DNA from: Cycas panzhihuaensis
Taxonomy: Eukaryota; Cycadophyta
Assembly (NCBI GenBank): GCA_023213395.1
Contig: CM041465.1
Location: 242,551,741-242,615,740, forward strand
DNA length: 64,000 bases
Reading direction: 5' to 3'
The notes under the pieces are model-generated. The model saw only the letters and a program-made list of their open reading frames with translations. It was not told the origin of the DNA and made no database searches. The position numbers and the translations under genes are program-made. Of the stretch, positions 20,965 through 31,282 are shown in pieces. Each line of letters begins with the position of its first letter. Positions within the stretch are counted from its first letter, which is position 1.

Positions 20965-21470
20965 ATGTCACCCATGTCTCTCTACATTTTTACCAATGGC
21001 AGAAACTACGGTAACCCTGGACCTTCTGCTGCTACATGGATCCTTCGCAGCCCCTCCAGACACGATTTCCTGTGCTCTAGGGTCTTCCTCCTAGAGGCTA
21101 CCAATAATGAAGCCGAGTACACAGCCATCATTGAAGCTCTCATAAATGCTCTCTGTTTCTATCACAGACCTATCATTTTACTTTGCGACTCTCAGGTTGT
21201 GGTGTCCCATCTCACCCAGGTTTACCAAGTGCAATGCCCTCACCTGAGAACCCTTGCTTCTACTACTAGATCTCTCCTAGATTGCTTTTTGTCTATCGAC
21301 ATTTGACACATTCCCCGGGCCCTTAATGATAAGGTAGACAGTCTCATTTGCCTCATCCTTGAGCGTCGCCTTCCTCTTCTTGTTGGCCGTCCCTGAGGCT
21401 TGTCTGGTTGCTCTGTTGCCCTAGCCCCAAGCCGTCATGTGCTTCACCTTGCGATCCATTCATACCTCTA
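20965..21470 (+). pseudogene. Additional RNase H (Tat-type) in the 3' tail of B
   Basis: A sense-strand RNase HI-like domain: YIFTNGRNYGNPGPSAATW near 20,985, EATNNEAEYTAIIEAL near 21,095, ILLCDSQVVVSHL near 21,175, and HIPRALNDKVDSL after a TGA near 21,307. These are the four acidic blocks of RVT_3-type RNases H. Tat elements are known to carry such a second, archaeal-type RNase H besides the native one. The first catalytic Asp (TDG) reads Asn (TNG), a single G-to-A change; Glu and the other Asp remain. It lies about 3.8 kb beyond the integrase and beyond the antisense gene. Start at 20,965 is only the first in-frame ATG. Confidence 0.8.
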
Positions 21471-21810
21471 AAACCTAGCCACTGATGAGGTTAAACTATG
21501 GCGACTACTAGTTTTGTTCACTCCTCTCTTCTACTTGATCACGCATATCTCTTTGTATCTTTTATGGTAGGGGCATCCCCCTCACCCTTCATGTTTTCCA
21601 GTCGATTCCCGGGTGGCGCAAAGGTAACCCCTATGTTGCCTTTACCTCTGCCTTCATATCTATACGTTCCACCATGACACTCACCGACACCCTTGGCTAC
21701 TATCATGATCTTGATTTATATGTCTACATACACATGTGCTACTGACAGTTATGTTGCTAGCATTTGCCATCGCACCATGCTTCCGGCGTGAGGCTCTGCG
21801 CTAAGGGTAG
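21471..21810. other. Segment between extra RNase H and 3' LTR of B
   Basis: No supported gene. A polypurine tract should precede 21,811 but only GCTAAGGGTAG is visible there, so the tract seems decayed. Confidence 0.5.
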
Positions 21811-24584
21811 TGTTTCCCAGCTTTCGGGAATGGATACGGAGTAGTCGACTCAGGTAAGTACAGGTATGTTTCTCACCCTATTATTGTTTTCTTTTTTAAG
21901 GAATCTTTACTTGCATGTTATGATTTCGTAGATGGTTTTGTGCCATCTACACCTATTTAGCCTATGATGACTATAGCGGGGGCACATTCCTAGCGAGTGT
22001 GACACCCCGATGGCTACATCACTTCCCATAATCTGCCCTACTCCCCTTAAGATTCACTTGACTTACGTGATGCTCACTTTTATGTCGACCCACTGCCATT
22101 TGGCCTCCTCTTTGCACCCTTGACTCCCTTGATCACCTTTCTTGTGGCTTTTGGTCTATTGCTTGCCTCTGGGCAGGTGGGCCTGCCCCCTTGCCAGCCT
22201 CCTAGCACATTGGTCCATAGCCTTGGCTGGCTGTTTAGGCCAATTTTATCTTCTTGTCTCGCTTGAGAAAATTTCACCAGTCGCCAAAGTTTACCGCGTG
22301 ATCGCAAAGTTTCCGTAGTCATTTGTTATAACTTATTTTTTTTAACCGTCGTGGTAATTTACGCATTTATTGTAGAATTTTCATATTTCTCTTAACCTAA
22401 CTCAGTGCCAATTAAGCCCTGATCGCTTGATTAGGTTTGGAGATGAGTATTTAAGTCCTTCTCAACTCTCTTTTAGGATCTTTTGGCTCTCTTTAGAAGG
22501 ATCAACAAGGAAAAATGCTGCATTATCTCTATCTATCTTCTTTCTGCTCATTGTTCTAGGACCTGCAATCACTCTCCAATGCCCAGCTCTCCTTTGGCTT
22601 CGCTGTGACATCTTCATAGTTTATTACACACCTTGGAGAGGACCTCCTTAAGGAGTTTTCAGGGTCTCCTTGCCTGTGACCACTAAGTGGTCTCGTATGC
22701 GTGTTTTCTCTAGCCATCTTAGCAGGGGCTCCATACCTGCTACACTCCAGCTTTTCCTTAGATTTTCAAGCCTCTTTCCAGCAGGCTTGGGTAGAGGCAA
22801 ATGCCTCCCATCTTCTCCAAAGGTATTTATTGGTTTAAGGTCTTTCCTTTGCCCGATTTATGCCTAGTTTTTGCATGTTTTACACTAGCTTGTCTTATCT
22901 TATCTTTAGGGTTGTTTCTTGTCTTTCTCTTGGACGTTTTGCTCTATTATTCAAGCCTCTTTTCCTGTGTTTCACACCTAAGATAGTGGTCAAAGAGGGA
23001 TACATAAGGTTTGGGATAGAGCTAAGTGGATTCTGTACCACCCTCCACGCTCCCTAAGAGGCTTCCGCCCTCTAAACCTTCCTCTTTGCCCCCGTGCTGC
23101 TCTTGGGGTGGAGTAAGGGATTGGTAGGCTATTTCCAGCCACTAAAATCAACATTACCACTTGTTGCAGTGCTATTTTGAGGGCTCATCTCCCTAATCTG
23201 GGTAACGCATAAGCCCCGATCACTTTTCTTGGCTCTGTCCTTTTCTCAACGGCCCAGTTTGCTTCCCATAGCACTCTAGTTCATTGACCTTTTACTTTGG
23301 GCTCTTTTGTATCTCTGCTACCCCATTTTCTGTCTAGCTATACAGTCATACACTCACTACCTTGTGGCTTCTTGAGGGAGGGTAGGGTTACTCTTTACAG
23401 GAGGTGGGCCACTCTGAGGCTTACTTATCTACTTACCATTCATTTGAGTAGTTTGCTTTGTCGTAGATTATTGCTGTAATTTTGTGGTTCATGAACACTA
23501 ACATATATGTATAGAGACTTATTTTTAGTATATGTACACATGTGTTATTGGGACTCCACTTTGTGTTGCTAGCCTTGTTTCTTCGGAAAGGGATATTTGT
23601 GCTTATTTATAGGTACACAGAGGGCGTGAGGGATTTCCTCCTCTTCTCTCTTACGGGTAAGTGCTTTTACTTATATTTTATTATAACATTTCATTTGCTG
23701 CCATCACTTTCTTATTTTCCTTTCTTGGCACTCTAGTGTCACTTCTGGGGAAGGTAAGGAAGCCCCACACTTGGCCCTACTACGACCCCTCTTTCACCAT
23801 GCTTTGTGAAGTGACTTTTCATACCTTGTAGGTGCGTTGCTGCTTCGATCACATTTTTCATCCTGGGTATGTGCTCTCGCTTCATTTCATTTTCTTTCCT
23901 TTGGAAGATTTTGCATGGTAGTAATTAGATCACTTAAAAGGAAAAAGGAAATTATCTCTCTCTTTTGGTTTATATTCTATTTGTTATATTTCACACATTA
24001 TATCTATCATAGGAAAAGGTTTTAGGAAGTTTTCCCTTCTAACCTTTCCCTCCAGCTTATAAACTTCACCCTTGCCCTCTCGACTTGTCATCTTTGGTTT
24101 AGTTTGCTTGCATGTATCCTAGCATCTCCTTTTCTCTTGATTGCTCGTTCAAAGGGGGGAACTCTTGATCGATCGATCGTTTCCACTCCTTTCATCCTCC
24201 TTTAGTTTTCTTCCGCCTAGCTGGATAACTAAGAAGATCTTATCTGTAGGTTGTTCACCTATTTTACCCCCTACTCGTTTCCCTCTGTTCTAGGGAAACC
24301 CTCAAGGGACTCTCTCCCTTCCCTTCCAGCCATCCAAGGGTGGGAGGACTCTTCTCTAAGATCTATCTAGGCTACTCTTCTGCCTCCCCTCTTCCTAACT
24401 GAAGTGGGGAACCACCTTTAGGTAGTTGGGTACCATCCGTAGGTCCCAAACTCGCGCTTCAGTGTATGAGGTGCCTTGCGTGGTACTTGCCTTGCTTGTA
24501 AGTTCTTATCTGCACCTGATAGTGTCATCGCTCACCCTCGCTATCCCTACGTAGCTAGGCAGTTATCCCATAGATGCGCATCCA
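21811..24584 (+). repeat. Element B 3' LTR
   Basis: It starts TGTTTCCCAG and ends GCATCCA. It is colinear with 10,168-12,942 over its whole length, with TATA-like TATTTAAG at 22,448. Differences from the 5' copy are mostly transitions. Confidence 0.9.
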
Positions 24585-25453
24585 CTCACCATGGAAGCAA
24601 AGAGTTGCAGGCAAGTCCTAGCCCGAGGTTATAAGAATGCAGGCCTACAGAAATACCTGTGGCAAAGCTAGCAAGAGAGCAGAAGTTGCAATAGGAGTTA
24701 TTGTGTTTTTTAGTAAAAAATGACCTAAGAGATCCTCAAAATGATGAGGGTTTTAATACTTATACCCATCCCAGCCCTATGTGAATGAATAAAGCGCGAA
24801 TAGGGCTGAGGTGGATGCAAGGATACGTGGGAATTTCGCGGAAAAAGTGAGAATTGCCACAACAATTTTTAAAAAATAACTGATGATAGTAGCACCACAA
24901 TAAACTTCGTGGTACTGCGGTAAACTTCATAGTACCACTAAGTTTATAGCGGTGCGGGACCAGAAAGCCAGAATGGCAGATTTCTGGGCTCCGGGAGCTT
25001 TGGGAGATGATTTAACAAGCCTAGGAGGGGTTGGCCCTCCTATCTAGGTGGCTGAGATAGTCCAAAAAGCACTAGACAAAGACACGCAAAGCATCAATGA
25101 GCAAAGATCCCAGAATGAGGTGTTAAGTGCTCAAGGTCAAGGTACGAATGGATCATACAGACCAAAAAAGGAACTGAGGCAGTGTGGAGACAACGCAAAA
25201 GATTGTTTAGTTCCATGGGGATGCCTACCTTATAGAAAGATAGGTCCTGTTGGGTCGTCATAGGCTCACAATACGACGGGCAACATGAACAGGCAACAAA
25301 TACAAAGTGGTCATGCAAATGAAGCAAACAGTTATGCAATGAGGCAACACTTCTGTCAACCTTTCTAAGAAATGATGCAAGTGAAAAAGGAGAAGCATAC
25401 CTGATCTTACCTGAGTCGATCTGTCTATATCTATTCCCAGTAGCTGGTAAACA
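24585..25453 (-). repeat. Element A 5' LTR, outer part (U3 start)
   Basis: Reading leftward from 25,453: TGTTTACCAGC, then a block matching the LTR start of B (CAGGTAAG-ATCAGGTATG near 25,400), a GTACCACGAAGTTTA-type tandem motif near 24,890-24,955, and a TATA-like TATAAGTATTAA at 24,750-24,766 followed by the downstream region. It continues at 10,167 on the other side of element B. Confidence 0.85.
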
Positions 25454-25850
25454 GGTTGTTACCTTGTTATGCTCATTACCAGAATCCTAAGATAATATTG
25501 TCATCTCAATTAGTTTTAGCACTAGAGATGAATTATTGAGTGCTTTATTGATAGAAGAAGTGCAGAGGAAGTCTAGTTTTGAAACCTCCACACCAGAAGC
25601 TATGACAGCAAGGGGTAGAATAATTGATAGAGGACAAAGCTCTAGGGATACATTGAGGTCAAAGTTAAAAGGCAAGAAGAGTAAGCTCAGGTATTAGCAT
25701 TGTAATAAGACTGGTCATCTCAAGAAGGATTAGTTCAAAAGGAAGGAGTTATAGAAAAAGGAAGATCTTGCCAAGAAGGCTAATGAGGTGGAGTCAAATC
25801 AACGCATGTATGATGATGTCTTAGTTATTTATAATGTTTCCCATTATCAC
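25454..25850 (+). pseudogene. Copia-1 gag C-terminal part
   Basis: The peptide matches copia-H and copia-2 gag: VTLLCSLPES then ALLIEEVQRKSSFETSTPEAMT. The zinc knuckle near 25,690 reads RY-stop-HCNKTGHLKKD-stop-F, with TAG for Trp (TGG) and a lost Cys. A short deletion removes the EYDFVVS part seen in H. Confidence 0.8.
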
Positions 25851-27180
25851 CATGACTAGTTATTAGATTCGGGTGCTTCACACCATATGTGTCCACACAA
25901 GAGTTGGTTCTCATTGTACCAAGCTCTTGATGGCGGTGATGTGTTTATGGGAAATGAAGTTTCTTGTAAGACAGTGGGCATTGGTAGCATTAGAATTAAG
26001 ATGTTTGATGGTGTAGTGAAAACACTAACTGAGGTTAGACATGTACTTAATCTAAAAAAGAATCTAGTTTCCTTGGGTGAACTAGATTCAGGTGGGTATA
26101 AGCATACAGGTCATGAAGGAGTCTTAAAGGTGTCAAAGGGCGCCTTAGTTGTTATAAAAGCCTTCAAGAAAAAGAACCTTTACATTTTAGTAGGAAGTAC
26201 AGATGTCAGCCATGCAACTACAACATCAAAGACTATAGAAGATCTAACTTAGTTATGGCATCAGAGACTTGGGCACATGAGTGAGAGAGGACTTAAGGTG
26301 CTGATAAACCATAAGTTACTTCCTAACTTACAACTTTCAGATTTGGCTTTCTCTAAACATTGTATTATTAGAAAGTAGTATAGACTCAGGTTTAAAGTAG
26401 GGAGTCACACTAGTAAAGTTGTTCTAGATTATATACATTCAGATGTATGGGGACCAGCCCCTACAATATCTTGTGGAGGATCATTATACTTTGTCACATT
26501 TATAGATGATTACTCTAGAAAGGTATGGGTTTATTTTTTAAAAAGGAAATCTAAAGTTTTCAGTGTGTTTAAGCAGTTCAAGTCTTTAGTTGAGAACAAC
26601 ACTGGTAAGTCAATAAAATGTTTAAGAACTGACAACGGAGGTGAGTTCAACTCCTTGGAGTTTGAGAACTATTACAAAGAAGCTCGAATCAAAAGGCATA
26701 AGACCACTAGCTATACTCTACAGTAAAATGGCATTACTGAGTGCATGAATAGAATACTCTTGGAAAGAGCAAGAAGCATGCTAAGTAATGATGGACAGCA
26801 GGGCTTGTGGGTAGACGTTATTTAAACAACTTGCTATCTGGTAAACATGTCACCATCACTTGCAATTGATTACAAGATTCCTGAAGAGGTATGGACTAGA
26901 CATCCATGTGACTATTCAAATTTGAAAGTTTTTGGTTGTGATGCTTATGCATGGATTGATAAAAGTAAATGTTCAAAGTTAGACCCAAAATCCAAGAGAT
27001 ATATCTTTGTTGGTTATGGTGATAAAGATGGTGTGAAGGGATACAGGTTATGGGATCCTATTGCCCATAAAATCACCATTAACGAAGATATTGTATTTGA
27101 TGAATCTCTCCTTCTAAAATTAGATAGTGTAGAAGTTGAAGTGAAACAAGAGCAAAAAGTTGAACATCAATAAGTTAAGT
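25851..27180 (+). pseudogene. Copia-1 protease and integrase
   Basis: The protease active site LLDSGASHHMCPHKSWF at about 25,862 is intact here, unlike in the sister copies. The GAG-pre-integrase zinc region (LWHQRLGHMSERGL) is near 26,255, the integrase Asp blocks are HSDVWGPAP near 26,430 and RTDNGGEFNS near 26,627, and NGITECMNR is near 26,728. The C-terminal PRKSRYIFVGYGDKDGVKGYRLW-like segment is near 26,985-27,050. Stops: TAG after DLT, K-stop-YRL, TAA in PQ-stop-NG. The frame is constant from 25,887 to about 28,120. Confidence 0.85.
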
Positions 27181-28925
27181 TTGAAACCCAGCCATCTTTG
27201 GAATCAGAAGAGCAAGAAGATCTTTTTGAAGATGAATCTAGAACATATTTACAGGAGTATGTGGATACTCCTCTGCCAGAAGTTAGAAGATCTACTCAAG
27301 TTAATTATCCACCTGAGAGGTATAGCCCTTATATTTCTATTACTTTGGTTTTTAATGATGGTGAGCCTACATGTTATCAAGAAGCTGTAGATGATATCTA
27401 TAGTGAGAAGTGGAAGAGAGTTATGCAGGAAGAGATAGATGCTTTGAAAAAAAATAATTCATAGTACTTGGTAGAACTTCAACATGGTAGGAAGACTGTT
27501 AGTTGTAGGTGGGTTTTTAAGATGAAAGTAGATGTTGATGGAAAGGTTGACAAATATAGGACAAGACTAGTGGCTAAAGGCTTTGCACAAAAGATAGGTA
27601 TTAACTTTCATGAGATCTTTTCACCAATTGTCAAAATTGTTTTAATTCGAGTGTTGTTAGCATTGGTATCTTCTCTTGATTTAGAGTTGGAGTAGTTAGA
27701 TGTAAAAATAGCTTTTCTACATGGAGATTTAGATGGGGAGATCTATATGGATCAGCTAGAAGGGTTTGTACAGGATGGCAGAAAAAGACTTGTTTGTAGG
27801 CTGAGGAAATCATTGTATGGCCTAAAGCAATCACCCAGGCAATGGTACAAGAAGTTTGATTCCTTCATGGAGAGATAAAATTTTAAAAGAAGTAAGTATA
27901 ATCATTGTGTTTACTTTAAATTCATGGATAATGGCTTATTCATTATCTTGGTATTGTGTGTTGATGACATGCTGGTTGCAAGCAAGAGCATGGAAGAAAT
28001 CAACAAGTTAAATGCTCAATTGGCTAGGACTTTTGATATGAAGGATCTAAGAGCTGCAAAACAAATCTTAGGTATGGAAATACATAGAGACAAGAAAAAT
28101 AGTAAGCTATGGTTATCATAGTAGCAATATGTGGAGAAGGTACTAACTAGGTTTAGTATGGCAAATGTGAAACTAGTCAGTATCCTATTTAGCTTCCTAT
28201 TTCAAGCTTTCTTCGAGTATGATTCCTAATAATGAAGAAGAAAAGGATTATATGTCTCATATGCCTTATGCTAATGCAGTAGGAAGTTTGATGTATGCCA
28301 TGGTATGTACAAGATCTGACATTTCACATGTAGCCAGTGTAGTTAGCAGGTTTATGGTAAATGTAAGAAAGGAACATTAGGCAGCAGTGAAATGGGTGCT
28401 TCAGTATTTGAGAGGCACAAGTGACTATTACATCACCTTTAGAGGTACAGGTAATCAGTTTTGTGGATATATTGATTCAAACTTTACAAGAGATTTAGAT
28501 AAGAGAAGGTCTACTTCAGGTTATGTATTTACTCTTGCAAATGGTCTAGTTAGTTAGATGCCAAAATTACATAGCATAATTATATTATCGACTACAGTAG
28601 CTAAATATGTTGCTACAACACATGCTTGTAAAGAAGTAATCTTGTTATATGGTCTATTAGTTGAGATTGGAAGGAAACAAGAAAAGGTAAAGGTATTTTG
28701 TGAGAGTCAAAGTGCAATTACCTAGCCAAGAATCCATCTTATCATAGTAGGACAAAGCATATTGCTCTTAAGTACCATTTTGTTAGACAGATTTTCAAAG
28801 CAGGTGGAGTGGTACTTCAGAAGGTTAATACAAAATAGAATTGTGTTGATATGTTCACAAAACCAATACTATTAGAGAAGTTCAAATGGTGTTTGACGTC
28901 TCTTGGCTTGCAAAAAAGGTGATGA
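27181..28925 (+). pseudogene. Copia-1 reverse transcriptase and RNase H
   Basis: RT blocks: GRKTVSCRWVFKMK near 27,487, YRTRLVAKGFAQ near 27,555, LDVKIAFLHGDLD near 27,697, SLYGLKQSPRQW near 27,815. The catalytic box at about 27,955 reads C-V-D-D rather than Y-V-D-D (A-to-G). A small insertion near 28,180 shifts the frame; the RNase H part follows (RRSTSGYVF near 28,505; FKWCLTSLGLQKR end near 28,885). It is not functional. Confidence 0.85.
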
Positions 28926-28970
28926 AGGGCTTAGGAAAGGTACTAGGTAAATTGTTGTCAAGGTGGAGAT

Positions 28971-29618
28971 TGTTAGGAATATGACAACAATGGTTAAGAG
29001 GCTAAAATTTTGATAGGTTGGTAGTGCAATTTCCCCCCAAAACCTTCTTTGGGGGGTTCCAAGGGGAGGTGGGAGCCCCCCTTGGCCAGGGGGTGTGGGG
29101 TGAGTGGAATGCCCCTCATAAAGAGGGGGTTCAGGGGTGATAGCCCTAGACCCAAAATTTTAGTACTAGAAAGTATACTAAATTGTAAAGAGAATGAGGG
29201 TCATTTGCTCAAAATACCCTAGATTCTACGGTTGAGATTTGTGCCTTGGATGACCCTCTCATGTAGCCTGATTTAGTGTATTTCCATTATGTTGATAGTG
29301 TTCAATGTATAATAAGGAGTTGGGTGGCTGGTTGGTGTTGCTATGAGTACTCTGCTATAGGATTATGTACATTTTTTCCATTCTACAATAATAAAGATCG
29401 ATACCTTTCCTGTATAGATGTTTCCCTAGCACACTGCTAGGGTTTTACCATGTTATATTAGGTGTACATGTGATGCTTAGCTTTCTTGTTCATTTTATTA
29501 TTTTATCTCTGGTTTAAGAACTTGTATGCTAAATTTTAGTTTCAATTTTTATAACTACTTGCAAGAATAGTTTAGATCTTGGTGGCGGTTTAAGGGTTGG
29601 GACCTTATCTTCTCAACA
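28971..29618 (+). repeat. Copia-1 3' LTR (648 bp)
   Basis: Starts TGTTAGGAATATGACAACAA and ends TTCTCAACA. A GC-rich block at 29,030-29,165 can form three hairpins, including a nine-pair CCCCCCAAA/TTTGGGGGG stem. It matches the 5' LTR of copia-H (649 bp) along its length. Confidence 0.9.
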
Positions 29619-31260
29619 AGTTTAGCTACTAGTACACTTCATTGAAGGATTAGAGTAATAATGTATTTCTTTGATGAATCAGAATCAGAAGGTTTACCTT
29701 CATTGTTTTTAGTTTGTTTAGCTTTACCTTTCTCATATTTGCCTTCTTTTTCTTAATATTGGGGTAACAGGTCCTTATGAACCAATTGATCTTGAGTAGT
29801 TTTGGAAGTTTAATTTGGTTAATTATTTATGTTTTGACTTATTGCATGTACTATATGATATTGACTCTTATTGTGAATAATAATTTGGTCATAAGAGCAC
29901 CATTTAGATTTCCTCAAAGGATGAGAAGGTATAAGAGGAGATTGTTTCTTTCTTCCTTTAGTTAAATGAATAACTTTTTATCTCAAAATTAGGAGGATTA
30001 GTAGTAGAATCATCAACATATGGTTTAGAGATAATCACATATTCTAATGACCTAATGGAATAATCCAAATGATCATAAGTTAGCTTAGAATGAGAAATTT
30101 TATACATTTCAATCGACTATTTTGGAGTCAATTTTCCAAACTTTTTAATACCTGCTTGTATTTTAGAGGTTTCTAAGGCTTAGCATCAATTAATAACTTC
30201 CTTAGAAGTTTGATATCCAAGCTTGAGCACCTTAAGATGAACATGAGATCTCAAGGCATCAGTGAATTGGCCATAAAGGAGAGTAGGATCTAATTAGGAA
30301 TGACATGCATACACCTAGTCTTGGAATCTCCTCGTAAAGTCTTTAGAGGTTTCATCATGGTTTTGTTTGATGCCTAAAAGTGACTCTATCTTGGATTCAA
30401 AAGGTCCTACCACATTGAAATAATTGATAAAGGAATAAATCAACTATTAAAATGAGAGGATAGAAGTGGAAGGGAGATAATAAAACCACTTCAATATATC
30501 TCCTTGAAGTGATTTAAGAAAATAGGCACATCATGGCATAGTCATATGGCATGATGTCAGTATAAGCAAGTGTAAATACTTATATATGAGAAGTTGGATC
30601 TTGATAAGATTCACCTAAGAATTTAAGTAAAGTAAAAATTGAGGTATAGTAGATAATAAGACCTCATGTAGAAAATAAGACTTTATATAGTCTAAGAAGT
30701 GTTGCCTTAGCCTCAATATTGTAGAATGTTGAGGTAGAGATGAAGGATAAGGTGCAATAAAGGAAGTAAGATGTTGTTGATGAGGTATAGGATAGGTTGG
30801 AAGGGAAGAAGGAGGGTTTAAACAATCTAATATATTAACTATATCATTGGTTTGAGGTATGGGATATTAAGAGAACATGGGATTAATAAAGGTAAATCAA
30901 TTTTTTAAGAGACTAGTCTAGGAACATATGATGAAGAAGTGGGATTAACAAATCTCATGGATTGGGATTGAATGACTAAAGGAAAAGGGTGGATGACATG
31001 AGTATGAAAAATAGGATAGGAAGAGGAAATTAAATTAGAAACCCTATAAGAATAGGTATGAGGTTTAACACTTTGGGAGACTACTCTATGAGAAGCTCGA
31101 TGTGGTAATTGAGTTGAAGTAACAACTAGGTATAAAGGAGTTACACTACTAAGATAAGAGTGAGTAGGTTGGGGAATTGAAGAGGATGGATAAGTAATTT
31201 CTTTGAGAAGGAGGAGTAATTTCCATTGCTTAAAATTAAAAATAAATAAATAAAAGGTAA
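29619..31260 (-). pseudogene. Element E gag
   Basis: Nucleotide-level similarity to gag of A: 30,390-30,640 tracks 6,660-6,900 (TTGAAATAATTGATAAA, AATAAAACCACTT, TCTCCTTGAAGTGATT correspond to TCAAAATAATTGATGAAC, GATAAAACCACTT, TCACCTTGTAAGGATT), and 30,170-30,370 tracks 6,430-6,650. Reading frames are badly broken and no long peptide remains. It is far older or faster decaying than A. No start or stop can be set. Confidence 0.6.
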
Positions 31261-31261
31261 T

Positions 31262-31281
31262 TCCCTAGTATGAATACTAGA
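31262..31281 (-). other. Element E primer binding site (degenerate)
   Basis: Plus-strand CCCTAGTATGAATACTAG corresponds to CCCCAGTATGGTCTCCAG of element A at 8,257; changes are mainly transitions. GTGTGC follows in the LTR as in A. Confidence 0.5.
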
Positions 31282-31282
31282 A

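Larger units (their letters stand above)
10168..24584 (+). mobile_element. Ty3/Tat retrotransposon B, LTR to LTR, pol-deleted
   Basis: It has two LTRs of 2,775 and 2,774 bp, a PBS, gag-protease, an integrase C-terminus and a long 3' tail. RT, RNase H and the integrase core are absent. The flanks are CCCAT (10,163-10,167) and CTCAC (24,585-24,589), a 5-bp duplication differing by two transitions; each side fits one C-to-T type change from CCCAC. It inserted into the 5' LTR of element A in opposite orientation. Over the first ~240 aligned LTR bases I count about 17 differences, mostly transitions. Confidence 0.9.
1..25453 (-). mobile_element. Ty3/Tat retrotransposon A (minus strand, 3' end outside window)
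   Basis: Read on the minus strand the order is 5' LTR, PBS, gag, protease, RT, RNase H, integrase, then a 3' tail with an antisense gene at the window edge. Element B (10,168-24,584) lies inside its 5' LTR: the two LTR pieces (8,274-10,167 and 24,585-25,453) add to about 2.76 kb, matching the 2.77 kb LTRs of B. The LTR start on the minus strand (TGTTTACCAGC, ending at 25,453) abuts copia-1 gag sequence, so A itself inserted into copia-1. Its 3' LTR must lie left of the window. Lineage rests on the RT motif CPKD, a D-N-G-S protease, the long LTR and the antisense ORF. Confidence 0.9.
25454..29618 (+). mobile_element. Copia-1 (Tork/TNT1-like), 3' part; 5' part displaced by element A
   Basis: It begins abruptly in gag, exactly where the LTR of element A ends, so the missing 5' LTR and gag start should lie left of the window rather than being deleted. 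It then runs gag end, protease, integrase, RT, RNase H, polypurine stretch AAGGTGGAGAT and 3' LTR (28,971-29,618). Confidence 0.9.

Noticed and set aside
24585-25453. Separate, truncated minus-strand LTR next to element B
   Set aside because: First read as an independent fragment, but its length and content complete the LTR of A interrupted at 10,167, with a 5-bp duplication at the joints.
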